From: Stutzerimonas stutzeri
GTDB lineage: Bacteria; Pseudomonadota; Gammaproteobacteria; Pseudomonadales; Pseudomonadaceae
Assembly: GCF_019090095.1 (NCBI RefSeq)
Contig: NZ_JAGQFP010000002.1
Coordinates: 1,302,001-1,366,000, forward strand
Reading direction: 5' to 3'
Length of the DNA stretch: 64,000 nucleotides
Below the pieces are notes generated by a model, which saw nothing but the letters and a program-made list of their open reading frames with translations, did no database searches and was not told where the DNA came from. Within the stretch, counting starts at the first letter, position 1; each line of letters opens with the position of its first letter. Shown one piece after another: positions 1 through 9,199 of the stretch. The position numbers and the translations under genes are program-made.

Positions 1-559
1 CCAGTCGGTTGTTGCGCAGGTCCCAGTAGAAGGTACCGGTGCCGGAGGCCAGCAGCGCAGCGTTCAAGCGCTCATCGCTCTCACGCAGGCGCAGCGCGGC
101 CGACTCCTGATCGAGCAGGCTTTCGGTGACGTCTTCGGCCCGGTGGATGATGTGGCTCACCCGGCCCTGGTCATCGAGCACCGGTACGTTGGTCAGGTCC
201 CAGTAGCGATTCTCATAGCGGTCGCCTTCCTCGTCCGGACGCCGCAGCGGGTAGCCCACGGTCTTTAGCACCTGGGGCAGCCCGGTGCGCGCCACTTCCG
301 CCAGGGATGCGCGAAGCTGATTGACACCCGACGAGCTGGCGCCCGCCGCTTCGCCACCGCTGTAGACCTCGAACAAGGGGCGACCGATGACATCCTCACG
401 GCGCAGCAAGGTCGCCCGCAAGCGCTCCTCGCTGGCAGCGACCATCGTGTAGTCGGCATCGTTGGCGACCACCAGGAACAATCCGGGCAGGGCATCGAAA
501 ATGCGCTGCAGATCCGCTATGTCAATGGCTCGACTCTCCGTCAGATGACACGTGCGCAC
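1..559 (-). CDS. PAS-domain signalling protein, N-terminal part (cut by window start)
   Basis: The minus strand reads open from the window edge to about 559. The product begins with a PAS-like domain (FDALPGLFLVVANDADY) and a PAS/PAC segment containing YWDLTNVPVLDDQGR and HIIHRAEDVTE. A coiled linker follows, then the start of a second PAS domain (GTGTFYWDLRNNRL). This layout is typical of sensor kinases or GGDEF/EAL proteins, but the output domain lies outside the window. The start is uncertain. GTG at 559-557 is the most upstream plausible codon but has no clear ribosome binding site. The first in-frame ATG is near 445, which would cut into the PAS domain. The gene is transcribed divergently from the hydrolase at 620. 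Confidence 0.75.
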   Translation of the reverse strand, partial: MRTCHLTESRAIDIADLQRIFDALPGLFLVVANDADYTMVAASEERLRATLLRREDVIGRPLFEVYSGGEAAGASSSGVNQLRASLAEVARTGLPQVLKTVGYPLRRPDEEGDRYENRYWDLTNVPVLDDQGRVSHIIHRAEDVTESLLDQESAALRLRESDERLNAALLASGTGTFYWDLRNNRL

Positions 560-619
560 GTGCCGTATAAGTTAGTAGTGGCTGTTTTGCCGAAAAAATT
601 CGCTCGACGAGGAGCCAGG

Positions 620-1264
620 GTGTCAGACACAGGCCATACGCTGATCAGTGAAACCTTTGCTGTCGGTCCGCTGCAATGCAACTGCACCATCGTTGGCGAC
701 CCCTTGACCGGAAGGGCTATCGTGGTGGATCCCGGTGGCGATCCGCAACGGATCCTGGCACGAATCGAGGCACTGGGATTGCGCGTCGTCAGCATCATTC
801 ACACCCACGCTCATCTGGATCATTTCCTGGCCTCGGGGCAGATCAAGGAGCGCACCGGCGCAACCTTGCACCTTCACAAGGACGATCAATTTCTCTGGGA
901 TAGCCTGGAGCAGCAATGTGCGCTGTTCGGCGTGCCCTATGTGCCCGTTCCTGCGCCTGACTTCTGGTTGGTCGATGACGAAGCGTTGGCCTGCGGGTGT
1001 GGCGTCGCGCTACACACGCCGGGGCACACGCCAGGCTCGATGAGCTTCTGGTTTCCCGACGCGAAACTGCTGCTGGCGGGCGACACGCTGTTTCGCCGAG
1101 GCATCGGCCGTACTGATCTCTGGGGCGGAGATTATGCCACCATCGAACGATCAATCAGACAGCGCCTGTATCGTCTCGATGAGGATGCGATCGTCATCAC
1201 AGGCCATGGCCCACAGACCCGTTTGGGCGACGAAATGAGGGACAACCCGTTCGTCCGAGCCTGA
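620..1264 (+). CDS. metallo-beta-lactamase-fold hydrolase (glyoxalase II-like)
   Basis: A 214-residue cytoplasmic protein of the MBL-fold family related to YcbL/GloB-type thioester hydrolases. The metal-binding signature HTHAHLDH lies near residues 60-67. A second metal-ligand motif, GHTPGS, is near 134, followed by GDTLF and a C-terminal GHGPQT. I chose GTG at 620 because AGGAG-type sequence (GACGAGGAG, 606-614) sits just upstream and the family N-terminus (ISETFAVGPLQCNCTIVGD) starts soon after. An ATG at 545 would add 25 atypical residues. The exact substrate cannot be read from the sequence. It is monocistronic and divergent from the PAS gene. Confidence 0.88.
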   Translation: MSDTGHTLISETFAVGPLQCNCTIVGDPLTGRAIVVDPGGDPQRILARIEALGLRVVSIIHTHAHLDHFLASGQIKERTGATLHLHKDDQFLWDSLEQQCALFGVPYVPVPAPDFWLVDDEALACGCGVALHTPGHTPGSMSFWFPDAKLLLAGDTLFRRGIGRTDLWGGDYATIERSIRQRLYRLDEDAIVITGHGPQTRLGDEMRDNPFVRA

Positions 1265-1385
1265 GGCGTGCAGGTTCGTCGGCGCGTTCCGGTTCTGATG
1301 TGGGACGGATGTTAACCTAGCGCCGCATTGCAGCCTGGAACCGTATTTTCGACAGGCTGAGGTCCCGCAGATAAAGGAAGTAACC

Positions 1386-2042
1386 ATGAAGAAGCTGATT
1401 ACGCTAACCGCTATCGCCTCCACCGTAGCGCTGCTCGGCGGCTGCACCAACAACCCTTACACCGGCGAGCGCGAGGCAGGTAAGGCCGGCATCTACGGCG
1501 GCATTGGCGCGGTCAGTGGGGCGGTAATCGGTGCTGCAACGTCCAGCAAGAAGGACCGCGGCAAAGGCGCCCTCATCGGGGCGGCCGTAGGCGGTGCCGC
1601 AGGCGGTGGCTATGGCTACTACGTCGACACGCAGGAAGCCAAGCTGCGCCAGACCCTGCAAGGCACTGGCGTTCAGGTCCAGCGCGAGGGTAACAACCTG
1701 ACGCTGATCATGCCGGGCAACATTACCTTCCCGAGCAATTCGGCGGACATCTCCAGCAGTTTCTACCCGACCCTGAATTCGCTGGTTCAGGTGTTCAAGG
1801 AATTCAACAAGAACGGCATCGATATCGTTGGCCATACCGATAGCACGGGCTCGCAGCAACTCAATCAGGAGCTGTCCACTCGCCGCGCACGCAGCGTAGC
1901 GGCTTACCTGGAAAGCAATGGCGTGGCGCCTGCGCGGATATCTGCCTACGGTGCCGGCCCCAGCCAGCCGATTGCCAGCAATGACACCACTGCTGGGCGC
2001 GCGCAGAACCGCCGGGTGGAAATCAACCTGCGGCCGCTGTAA
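1386..2042 (+). CDS. OmpA-family outer-membrane lipoprotein (YiaD-like)
   Basis: A 218-residue lipoprotein. The N-terminus is a signal peptide ending in the lipobox LLGGC, with the lipidated Cys at about residue 20. Residues 30-80 are glycine-rich (repeated GG/AAVGGA), a glycine-zipper segment. The C-terminal half is an OmpA domain that binds peptidoglycan, with the GHTDSTGS motif near residue 148 and the closing NRRVEINLRP. It probably anchors the outer membrane to the cell wall. The ATG follows AAAGGAAG at about 1374-1381. It is a single gene in the same direction as the kinase downstream but 150 bp away. Confidence 0.9.
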   Translation: MKKLITLTAIASTVALLGGCTNNPYTGEREAGKAGIYGGIGAVSGAVIGAATSSKKDRGKGALIGAAVGGAAGGGYGYYVDTQEAKLRQTLQGTGVQVQREGNNLTLIMPGNITFPSNSADISSSFYPTLNSLVQVFKEFNKNGIDIVGHTDSTGSQQLNQELSTRRARSVAAYLESNGVAPARISAYGAGPSQPIASNDTTAGRAQNRRVEINLRPL

Positions 2043-2194
2043 GGATTTTTCAGGACGGCCTCGCAATGGGGTCGTCCACGCCAGATAAGTGGCGCCAGCC
2101 TTCCATCTTTTCTTCGATTACCATTGAACCTCTGACGCGCGCGCGACTCTGAAGTGGGTGACAGCCAGCCCTGTGGCGGCACTGAGGAGGTTGA

Positions 2195-5100
2195 ATGGTA
2201 GATCGTTCTGCTCTCCATTCTCGTAAGCCTTGGCTGCCAGTGGTCGTGACATTGGCCTTGATGGCCGGGCTCGGGGGATGGGTCGTCTGGCAATGGCAGG
2301 TCCAGGAAGACCGGATTCGCGCCGAGCAGGCGCAGCGCTTCAATCTAGCGGTCAATGACGTCGAAAGTAATCTGCGTGAGCGGATGCGCGCCTACGAGAT
2401 GGTCATGCGCGGGCTGGCCGGTCTCTTCGTCGGTGGCGACTCCGTCACCCTGGATGAGTGGAATCGCGCCGTCGATCAGCTTCAGCTTCAGGATTTCTAC
2501 CCCGGCATTCAGGCTGTCGCGCTGGCGCGCTACGCGCGAGCGGACAATCTGGCAGCGGTACTCGAGCAGATTCGCAGCGATGGCCGTAGCAATTTTCGCA
2601 TGTACCCGCCCGGCGAGCGCGCCGAATACCTGATCACCGATTTCATCCACCCACTCGATTGGCGCAATCGCCGCGTGGTGGGCTTCGACATGATGAGCGA
2701 GCAGGCGCGACGGGAAGCCATCACCGCCGCGCGCAACATCGGTACACCGATGCTCAGCGGGCCGGTGCGGCTCAAGCAGGAAACCGATCAGAACGCGCAG
2801 GTGGGCATTCTCCTTTATCTCCCGCTGTACCGGGTCGGCGCGCCGATCACCACGCTGGAAGATCGCCAGGCCGCGTTTGCCGGTACCTTGCATGGTGCGT
2901 TCCGCCTGACCGATCTGATCGAGGGTGTGCTGGGCTCGCGCAACAAACTGTTCCAGTTGCAGCTATACGATGCCGCCGCGCCGGACGAGCCGCTGCTGCT
3001 CGGGCGCGCACCGGTCAGCAGCGGTGCCCGCTTCCATCGCACGCGCAACATCTACATGTACGGCCGCAGCTGGCAGTTGGAGGTGGCCAGCACGCCCGAA
3101 TACGAAGTGCTGTTGAACAGGACCAGCGGCACCTACAACCTGGCGGCCGCCATGACCGCCGCGATGCTGTTTTCCTTGCTGATCGGCGGCTATCTCTACC
3201 TTCGTGAGCGGGCGCTGCGTAGCAGCCAGGCCCTGGGTAAGCAACTGCAGGAGCGCGAGGCCTGGTTCCGTCAGTTGATCGAGCAATTGCCAGTGGCGAC
3301 CTTGTTGTGCAACGACCAGGGACGCATCGAGTTGGCCAACCAAAGTGCCGCGGCGCTGCTGGGCAGCAGCGCCGGTCTGCTGGCGGGTGAGCGCCTTAGC
3401 CGCTATGTGCCCGGCGCGCTGAGCGATCCGCTGGGTGGGGCGCAGCTGGACGCCAATCATCAGGAAAGCCAGGCCTTGCGCGAAGACGGCACGTCCATAC
3501 CCGTCTCCCTGAGCCTGACCAGCTTCAGGCGCGATGACGGCATCCATCATCTGCTCAATCTGGTCGATTTGCAGCAGCGCAAGCGTGACGAAGAACGGTT
3601 CCGTAATGTCGTCGAGGCGTCACCGAACGCGTTCCTCCTGTTCGACTATGACGGGCGTATCGTCATGGTCAACCGGCAGACCGAACTGCTGTTCGGCTAT
3701 AGCCGTCAGGAACTGCTGGATCAACCGATCGAGCTGTTGATTCCCGAGTCGATGCGCAGGGCCTATCACGAAGTGCGGCACCGCTTCGGGCAGGCCACCG
3801 AATCGCTTCGCCTCGGCGAAAACCGCGAGCTGTACGGCCGCCATCGGGACGGCCATCTGTTGCCTGTCGAGGTGGGCTTGTCACCGCTGCGCAGTGGTGA
3901 GGAACAGCTGGTGCAGGCGGTGGTGATCGACATCGGCCATCGCAAGGCGGCGGAGCGGCGCCTGCGCGATCAGGCCAACGAGCTGGTGGTGGCCAATCGA
4001 TACAAGTCCGAGTTTCTCGCGAACATGTCGCATGAGCTGCGCACGCCACTCAACAGCATCCTGATCCTGAGCGACCAGATGCGGCAGAACGCGGCGAGCA
4101 ATCTGACCGAGAAGCAGGTTCGGCATGCCGACATCATTCACCGTGCCGGACAGGATCTGCTGCAGCTCATCAACGATGTGCTCGACCTGGCGAAGATCGA
4201 GGCCGGCCATATGCAGATCAAGCCGGAGCCGGTCGACCTGGCTGAGCTATTGGCAGAACTACTGTCCGGGCTCGAGCCGATGGCCGAGCAGAACGGACTG
4301 TCGCTCTCTTCACGCATAGACCCGAACGTGCCGGTCTCGATCGTCAGCGACCGGGCGCGTTTGCAGCAGATATTGCGCAACCTGGTCACCAATGCGTTGA
4401 AGTTCACCGAGCAGGGGTCCGTGGATGTGCATGCGTCCTGCGAGCCGCCGGAACACCCCGGCGGCGAGGCCACGCTGCGAATCTGCGTGAACGACACCGG
4501 CATCGGCATCGCCGAGGATCAGCACGAACGGATTTTTCAGGCGTTCCAGCAGATCGATGGCTCCATCAGCCGGCAGTACGGCGGCACCGGACTCGGCCTG
4601 GCCATCGCCAGACAACTGGCCGAGGTGCTGGGTGGCGCCATTCGCCTGAGAAGCGCCCCGGGCCAAGGATCGAGTTTCACCGTCGAGCTGCCGCTGAAAG
4701 TGGCTGCGGCCACCGAGATTCGCACGCTACGGGCGTCACCGCACCGGGGGCAGGGCGGTGGGCTGCTGATTGTCGAAGACGATGCCGACTTCGCCTCGGT
4801 GGTGGCCGAAGTCGCGCAGTCCCACGGCTTTCCCAGTCTGGTCTGTGGCACCGGGCAGGAGGGGCTGGATGCCCTTCGGCAGGATAGGTTCGCGGCGGTC
4901 ATTCTCGACATTCTGCTGCCGGATATCAGCGGCTGGCAGGTTCACCGGATGCTGCGTGCCGACCCCCGGCACCAGGACACGCCGGTGTTCATCATTTCTT
5001 GCGTGCCGCAACCGCAGGGCTGGTCGGACGACGGTTCACGCTATCTGGTCAAACCGGTCGGCCAGGCGGAGCTGGAGCGCCTGTTCGTCGATTTGGCGCG

Positions 5101-5905
5101 CCAGGAGGCGCGCTCGCTGACGTTGTTGTTGGTGGAAACCGATCCCCAACGACGGCGGCAGCTGAGTGAACATTTTGACCGTCTCGGCTACCGGGTGACC
5201 GAATGTCAGCGCAGCGAGGAGGCGAGGTTGGCCTATGCCGAGCACAGCTACACGGCGCTGGTCATCGATTTCGATCTGCCCGGCGAAGATGGCCTGGACT
5301 TGCTCGAGGCGCTGGATCGCCTGCGGCCGCTCGAGGGTGTGCGTGTGGTACTCAACAGCCAAAGACCGCTGTCGGAAAAGAATCTGCAGCGGCTTCGGCG
5401 TTATCCATCGGTTGCGTTGTCGAAAACAGAAGGAATGGAGCATATGGACGATGCATTGAAGCCCGCCGCGGTCGAACCCGCAGGGCTGGACATGGGCGAG
5501 GCGGGCAGTCCGCTGCTGGGGCAGCGTGTGCTGCTGGTGGATTCCGACGTACGGGCGATCTATGCCCTGAGCGCCCTGCTCGATGAGCAGGGCTTGCAGG
5601 TGGTTCCTGCGACCAACGGTAACGAAGCACTCGAGCGATTCGACGAAGATGCATTCGATCTGGCACTGATCGACATGGCTCTTGCGGACGATGGGGCGTC
5701 GGCGCTGATCCGCCAGCTGAGAAACGACTATGGTTGTCAGGTGCCGATCGTAGCATTGGCGGCGGGCGATGATGCTGCCGCTCGGGATCGGAGCATTGCC
5801 ATTGGCGCGGACGATGTTCTGTTCAAACCGGTTGAGGGTCGCAGTCTGGTCGAACTGTTGCGGCGTTGCCTGGCGCGGATCGATGACCCTCACAAGAGCC
5901 CATAA
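2195..5905 (+). CDS. CHASE-PAS-PAS hybrid histidine kinase with three receiver domains
   Basis: A 1236-residue inner-membrane sensor. Transmembrane segments near residues 13-31 and 316-337 enclose a periplasmic CHASE-type domain (includes FYPGIQAVALARYA). Then come two PAS domains (about 355-590), HisKA with the phospho-acceptor motif SHELRTPLNS (His near 612), and HATPase_c with GIGIA and GGTGLGLA (about 720-840). Three receiver domains follow, with candidate phospho-Asp in ILDILLPD (about 906), VIDFDLPG (about 1025) and LIDMALAD (about 1160). No Hpt domain is visible, so the relay partner is elsewhere or the third REC is a sink. A strong GAGGAGG precedes the ATG. The next large gene encodes a REC-GGDEF-EAL protein, which suggests output through c-di-GMP. 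Confidence 0.93.
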   Translation: MVDRSALHSRKPWLPVVVTLALMAGLGGWVVWQWQVQEDRIRAEQAQRFNLAVNDVESNLRERMRAYEMVMRGLAGLFVGGDSVTLDEWNRAVDQLQLQDFYPGIQAVALARYARADNLAAVLEQIRSDGRSNFRMYPPGERAEYLITDFIHPLDWRNRRVVGFDMMSEQARREAITAARNIGTPMLSGPVRLKQETDQNAQVGILLYLPLYRVGAPITTLEDRQAAFAGTLHGAFRLTDLIEGVLGSRNKLFQLQLYDAAAPDEPLLLGRAPVSSGARFHRTRNIYMYGRSWQLEVASTPEYEVLLNRTSGTYNLAAAMTAAMLFSLLIGGYLYLRERALRSSQALGKQLQEREAWFRQLIEQLPVATLLCNDQGRIELANQSAAALLGSSAGLLAGERLSRYVPGALSDPLGGAQLDANHQESQALREDGTSIPVSLSLTSFRRDDGIHHLLNLVDLQQRKRDEERFRNVVEASPNAFLLFDYDGRIVMVNRQTELLFGYSRQELLDQPIELLIPESMRRAYHEVRHRFGQATESLRLGENRELYGRHRDGHLLPVEVGLSPLRSGEEQLVQAVVIDIGHRKAAERRLRDQANELVVANRYKSEFLANMSHELRTPLNSILILSDQMRQNAASNLTEKQVRHADIIHRAGQDLLQLINDVLDLAKIEAGHMQIKPEPVDLAELLAELLSGLEPMAEQNGLSLSSRIDPNVPVSIVSDRARLQQILRNLVTNALKFTEQGSVDVHASCEPPEHPGGEATLRICVNDTGIGIAEDQHERIFQAFQQIDGSISRQYGGTGLGLAIARQLAEVLGGAIRLRSAPGQGSSFTVELPLKVAAATEIRTLRASPHRGQGGGLLIVEDDADFASVVAEVAQSHGFPSLVCGTGQEGLDALRQDRFAAVILDILLPDISGWQVHRMLRADPRHQDTPVFIISCVPQPQGWSDDGSRYLVKPVGQAELERLFVDLARQEARSLTLLLVETDPQRRRQLSEHFDRLGYRVTECQRSEEARLAYAEHSYTALVIDFDLPGEDGLDLLEALDRLRPLEGVRVVLNSQRPLSEKNLQRLRRYPSVALSKTEGMEHMDDALKPAAVEPAGLDMGEAGSPLLGQRVLLVDSDVRAIYALSALLDEQGLQVVPATNGNEALERFDEDAFDLALIDMALADDGASALIRQLRNDYGCQVPIVALAAGDDAAARDRSIAIGADDVLFKPVEGRSLVELLRRCLARIDDPHKSP

Positions 5906-5915
5906 GGAGACGCAT

Positions 5916-6002
5916 GTGACGCATCGTTCATGCCGGATTGGCGCAGTGGTCGGCGCCGTCGATGTCGGAAGTGGCGGTTTGCCGGGCAGAGGAAGTCGCT
6001 GA
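5916..6002 (+). CDS. possible 28-codon leader peptide between kinase and c-di-GMP regulator
   Basis: A good ribosome binding site (AAGGAGA, 5904-5910) sits just after the kinase stop, but the ATG at 5914 is followed at once by TGA. Overlapping it, a GTG at 5916 opens a 28-codon frame. This frame ends in TGA at 6000-6002, and the A of that stop is the A of the ATG at 6002 that starts the next gene. The arrangement would allow translational coupling. The peptide has no recognisable domain. It may be only a remnant of an upstream extension of the next gene, so this is a tentative call. Confidence 0.25.
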   Translation: MTHRSCRIGAVVGAVDVGSGGLPGRGSR

Positions 6003-8140
6003 TGGCCCGGTTACAAGCCAAATCGCAGCCCCGTACCCGGACGCTGCTGGTGGTCGATGATCGCGAGGCGAATCTGGTCGCCATGGAAGCCCTGCTCGGC
6101 GATGGTGACTGGCAGGTGCATACGGTCAACTCAGGCGAAGCGGCGCTGCAGGCGCTACTGGACATGGATGTGGAGCTGGTGCTGCTCGATGTCCAGATGC
6201 CGGGCATGGATGGCTTCGAAGTGGCGCGTCTGATGCGCGGCAGTCCGCATACGCGTTACACGCCGATCATTTTCGTGTCGGCCATCGCGCATACCCGTGA
6301 GTCGGTCCTGCGTGGTTACGCGACAGGGGCGGTGGATTTCATCCTCAAACCCTTCGACCCGCAGGTGCTCAAGCACAAGATCAACACACTGCTCAGTCAC
6401 GAACACAATCGTCGTGACTTGCAGCTGCTCACCCAGCAGCTCGACAGCGCCCGCGCGTTCAACGCCTCGGTATTGAACAACGCCGCCGAGGGCATCCTGG
6501 TGGTGGGCGAGGATGGCTACATCAATTTCGCCAACCCGGCGATCGCCCAGATGCTGCACACCAGCATCGACGACCTGCAGGGGACGGCACTGGTCGATCA
6601 TCTTGCCGCGCCCCAGATGCCCGAGGCCTGGCGCGACACGGAGTTCTACAAGCAATGGCGCAGCGGCAATACCTACCGTCTGCACGAGGCGCAGCTGCAT
6701 ACCGCCAATGGCGGTACATTGCCGGTGGCCCTGTCGTCGTCGCCGCTGCCACGCCAGCAGCGCTCGATGGTGGTCATCGCGCTGGATATGTCGGTGGTGC
6801 GCAATCTGCACGTGCAGCTGGAAACCCAGGCGGTCACTGATTCGCTGACCGGACTCCTGAACCGTCGAGGTTTTCACCAGGCGCTGGAGTCGGCGCTGGC
6901 GCGTGTCGACCGGAACGGCAAGCGCATGGCGATCCTGTACATCGATCTGGATGGCTTCAAGCGCATCAACGACTCGCTGGGCCACGATGCCGGCGACGAG
7001 ATACTTTGCCGTGTGGCAAGGGTGTTGGAAACCTGCATGCGCCCGTACGACATCATCGCTCGCATGGGTGGCGACGAGTTCACCGCGCTGCTCGACTCTC
7101 TGGACCATCCCGAAGATGCGGCAAAGGTGGCGGAAAAGCTGATCGAGCTGATTTCTGTGCGCCACACCATCGAGGGCACAGATGTCACCCTCGGAGCCAG
7201 TATCGGTATCGCGCATTTCCCCGATTGCGGCCAGAGCGTCGAGGAGCTGCTGCGCTCGGCGGACATGGCCATGTACGAGGCCAAGCGCAATGGCCGGCAG
7301 CAATATCGGTTCTTCTCCAGCGAAATGAACGGCCGAGCGCATGCTCGCCTGATGATGGAGGAGAACCTGCGCAGCACCATCGAGCGCGATGGCTTTGCCC
7401 TGGCGTATCAGCCGCAGGTGATCCTCGAAACCGGCGAACTGCGTGGTTTCGAGGCGCTTTTGCGCTGGGACTACAGCGGTCGTGGCAAGGTCGAGCCGAA
7501 CGTCTTCATTCCGTTACTGGAGGAAACCCGGCTGATCGACCGCGTCGGCGAATGGGCGCTGCGCGAGGGGCTGAGCCAGTGTCGAGACTGGCGCGAGCGC
7601 TTCGGCGAAAAATTGATCCTGAGCTTCAACATCAGCCCGGTGCAGTTCGGTCGGGCAGGGTTGATAGACGCGTTGCGGCGCCTGCTCGATGAATCTCAGC
7701 TCGATCCGCGCCAGCTCGAGCTGGAGGTTACCGAAGGGGCGCTGATGCAGGACCTCGAGCAGAGCTGCGACAAGCTTCGGCAATTGCGCGAGCTGGGCGT
7801 CAGGGTGGCGGTGGATGATTTCGGTACCGGCTATTCGTCGTTGGCCTATCTGCGCCATTTCGATCTGGACACCTTGAAGATCGACCGGCTGTTCATCGCC
7901 AATATGCTCGACTCGCCCCGTGATGCGGCGGTGGTCAGCACCATCATCGATCTGGGACGCAACCTGGGGCTGGAGGTGATTGCCGAGGGGGTCGAGACCC
8001 TGGCCCAGCGAGACTGGCTGATCGCTCATGATTGCCAGGTGATGCAGGGCTTCTTGGTGGCGCCGGGCCTGTCCGTCGACGACGCCATGGCGTTTCCGCG
8101 GACCGTCGACTGGGCGCAGCAGAGCAACTGGCCCGAATAG
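6002..8140 (+). CDS. REC-PAS-GGDEF-EAL response regulator (c-di-GMP turnover)
   Basis: A 712-residue cytoplasmic regulator. A receiver domain (about 14-130) has LLVVDD and the phospho-Asp in LLDVQMPGMDG (near 63). A PAS domain follows (about 150-265). The GGDEF domain has an intact GGDEF motif near 355, so diguanylate cyclase activity is possible. The EAL domain has EALLRW near 483, DDFGTGYSSL and EVIAEGVET, so phosphodiesterase activity is also likely. ATG 6002 is favoured because AGAGGAAG lies at 5988-5995. An in-frame ATG at 5930 would give a basic, non-domain extension. Its place directly behind the hybrid kinase suggests that kinase phosphorylates its receiver. Which enzymatic activity dominates cannot be told. 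Confidence 0.92.
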   Translation: MARLQAKSQPRTRTLLVVDDREANLVAMEALLGDGDWQVHTVNSGEAALQALLDMDVELVLLDVQMPGMDGFEVARLMRGSPHTRYTPIIFVSAIAHTRESVLRGYATGAVDFILKPFDPQVLKHKINTLLSHEHNRRDLQLLTQQLDSARAFNASVLNNAAEGILVVGEDGYINFANPAIAQMLHTSIDDLQGTALVDHLAAPQMPEAWRDTEFYKQWRSGNTYRLHEAQLHTANGGTLPVALSSSPLPRQQRSMVVIALDMSVVRNLHVQLETQAVTDSLTGLLNRRGFHQALESALARVDRNGKRMAILYIDLDGFKRINDSLGHDAGDEILCRVARVLETCMRPYDIIARMGGDEFTALLDSLDHPEDAAKVAEKLIELISVRHTIEGTDVTLGASIGIAHFPDCGQSVEELLRSADMAMYEAKRNGRQQYRFFSSEMNGRAHARLMMEENLRSTIERDGFALAYQPQVILETGELRGFEALLRWDYSGRGKVEPNVFIPLLEETRLIDRVGEWALREGLSQCRDWRERFGEKLILSFNISPVQFGRAGLIDALRRLLDESQLDPRQLELEVTEGALMQDLEQSCDKLRQLRELGVRVAVDDFGTGYSSLAYLRHFDLDTLKIDRLFIANMLDSPRDAAVVSTIIDLGRNLGLEVIAEGVETLAQRDWLIAHDCQVMQGFLVAPGLSVDDAMAFPRTVDWAQQSNWPE

Positions 8141-8166
8141 CCGAGCCGGCAGTTGCTCAGCCCGGG

Positions 8167-9075
8167 TCAGTGGGTCGGTGGATATTGGCGGTGCAGGGTG
8201 TCGAGCAGGGCGTCCTTGTCGCTCCAGAGCTGGTTGACCCATTCCTGGAACGCCAGCCGGTAGGACGCGTCCTGATCGTAGTTGCGACGCAGGAATTCAG
8301 CCGGGATGGGTTGCGACTCGATGCGCATCACCACCTGGCCGATACGTCCGCACAGCAGGTCCCAGAAGCTCGGGTTGCCGTCGGGGTAATGGATGGTGAT
8401 GTTGATCAGCGACGTCAGCTGCTCGCCCATCGCATCGATCACGAAGGCGATACCGCCCGCCCTGGGTTTGAGCAGGTAGCGATAGGGTGAGGCCTGTTCG
8501 GTGTGCTTGTCCTCGGTGAAGCGGGTGCCTTCGAGAAAGTTGAACACTGACACCGGATTGGTCCGGTAGCGCTCGCAGGCCTTGCGGGTCGTCGCCAGAT
8601 CCTCGCCACGCTTTTCCGGATACTTGGTCAGGTACTCCTTGCTGAAGCGCTTCATGAACGGAAACTCCAGCGCCCACCAACACAGACCGATCACCGGCAC
8701 CCAGATCAGCTCCTGCTTGAGGAAGAACTTGAGGATCGGCATGCGGCGGTTCAGCTGGTATTGCAGCATCAGGATATCGGCCCAGCTCTGATGGTTGCTG
8801 GTGACCAGATAGGAGTGGCGCATGTCGACCTTGCCCAGACCCTGCACGTCCCAACGGGTGCGGCGCACGCTGTCCATCCAGCGACCGTTACCCGCCATCC
8901 AGGACTCGGCGACCCAGTGCATGCCGAACCGTAGCGCACGTTGGACGCGTGGAAACGGAAGCGCCAGCTTCAGGAGCGAGAGAGCAAAAAGCGGCCAGCA
9001 CCAGAACAGGGTATTGAGCGCCAGCGCAAGGCCGGCAAGGACGCCCCGGAGCGGAGCAGGTAGGACACTCAGCAT
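8167..9075 (-). CDS. membrane acyltransferase, PlsC-type (YihG-like)
   Basis: A 302-residue lysophospholipid acyltransferase-family protein. An N-terminal hydrophobic segment (about 10-40) anchors it in the membrane. The catalytic H(X4)D motif appears as NHQSWAD, with His near 95 and Asp near 100. The acceptor-binding motif is LEGTRFT. The length and the EGTRF form resemble E. coli YihG rather than the shorter PlsC. It probably acylates a lysophosphatidic acid-type substrate, but specificity cannot be read. It converges with the EAL gene at 8140, and pta lies upstream on the same strand. Confidence 0.85.
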   Translation of the reverse strand: MLSVLPAPLRGVLAGLALALNTLFWCWPLFALSLLKLALPFPRVQRALRFGMHWVAESWMAGNGRWMDSVRRTRWDVQGLGKVDMRHSYLVTSNHQSWADILMLQYQLNRRMPILKFFLKQELIWVPVIGLCWWALEFPFMKRFSKEYLTKYPEKRGEDLATTRKACERYRTNPVSVFNFLEGTRFTEDKHTEQASPYRYLLKPRAGGIAFVIDAMGEQLTSLINITIHYPDGNPSFWDLLCGRIGQVVMRIESQPIPAEFLRRNYDQDASYRLAFQEWVNQLWSDKDALLDTLHRQYPPTH

Positions 9076-9152
9076 CGATTGGCTCGTCTATCCGTCAAAG
9101 GCGGCAAGCGTACCGATTGCGCATCGAACTGCAAGCGACGAATACCGTAAGG

Positions 9153-9188
9153 CGACGTGCCCGACCCTCGATGGGCCGGGGCACGTCG
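9153..9188. terminator. hairpin downstream of pta
   Basis: Inverted repeat CGACGTGCCC / GGGCACGTCG (10-bp stem, 16-nt loop) just after the pta stop codon on the minus strand. There is no strong U-run, so it may act as an mRNA 3'-end stabiliser rather than a classical terminator. Confidence 0.45.
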
Positions 9189-9199
9189 TGACGCCGGGG

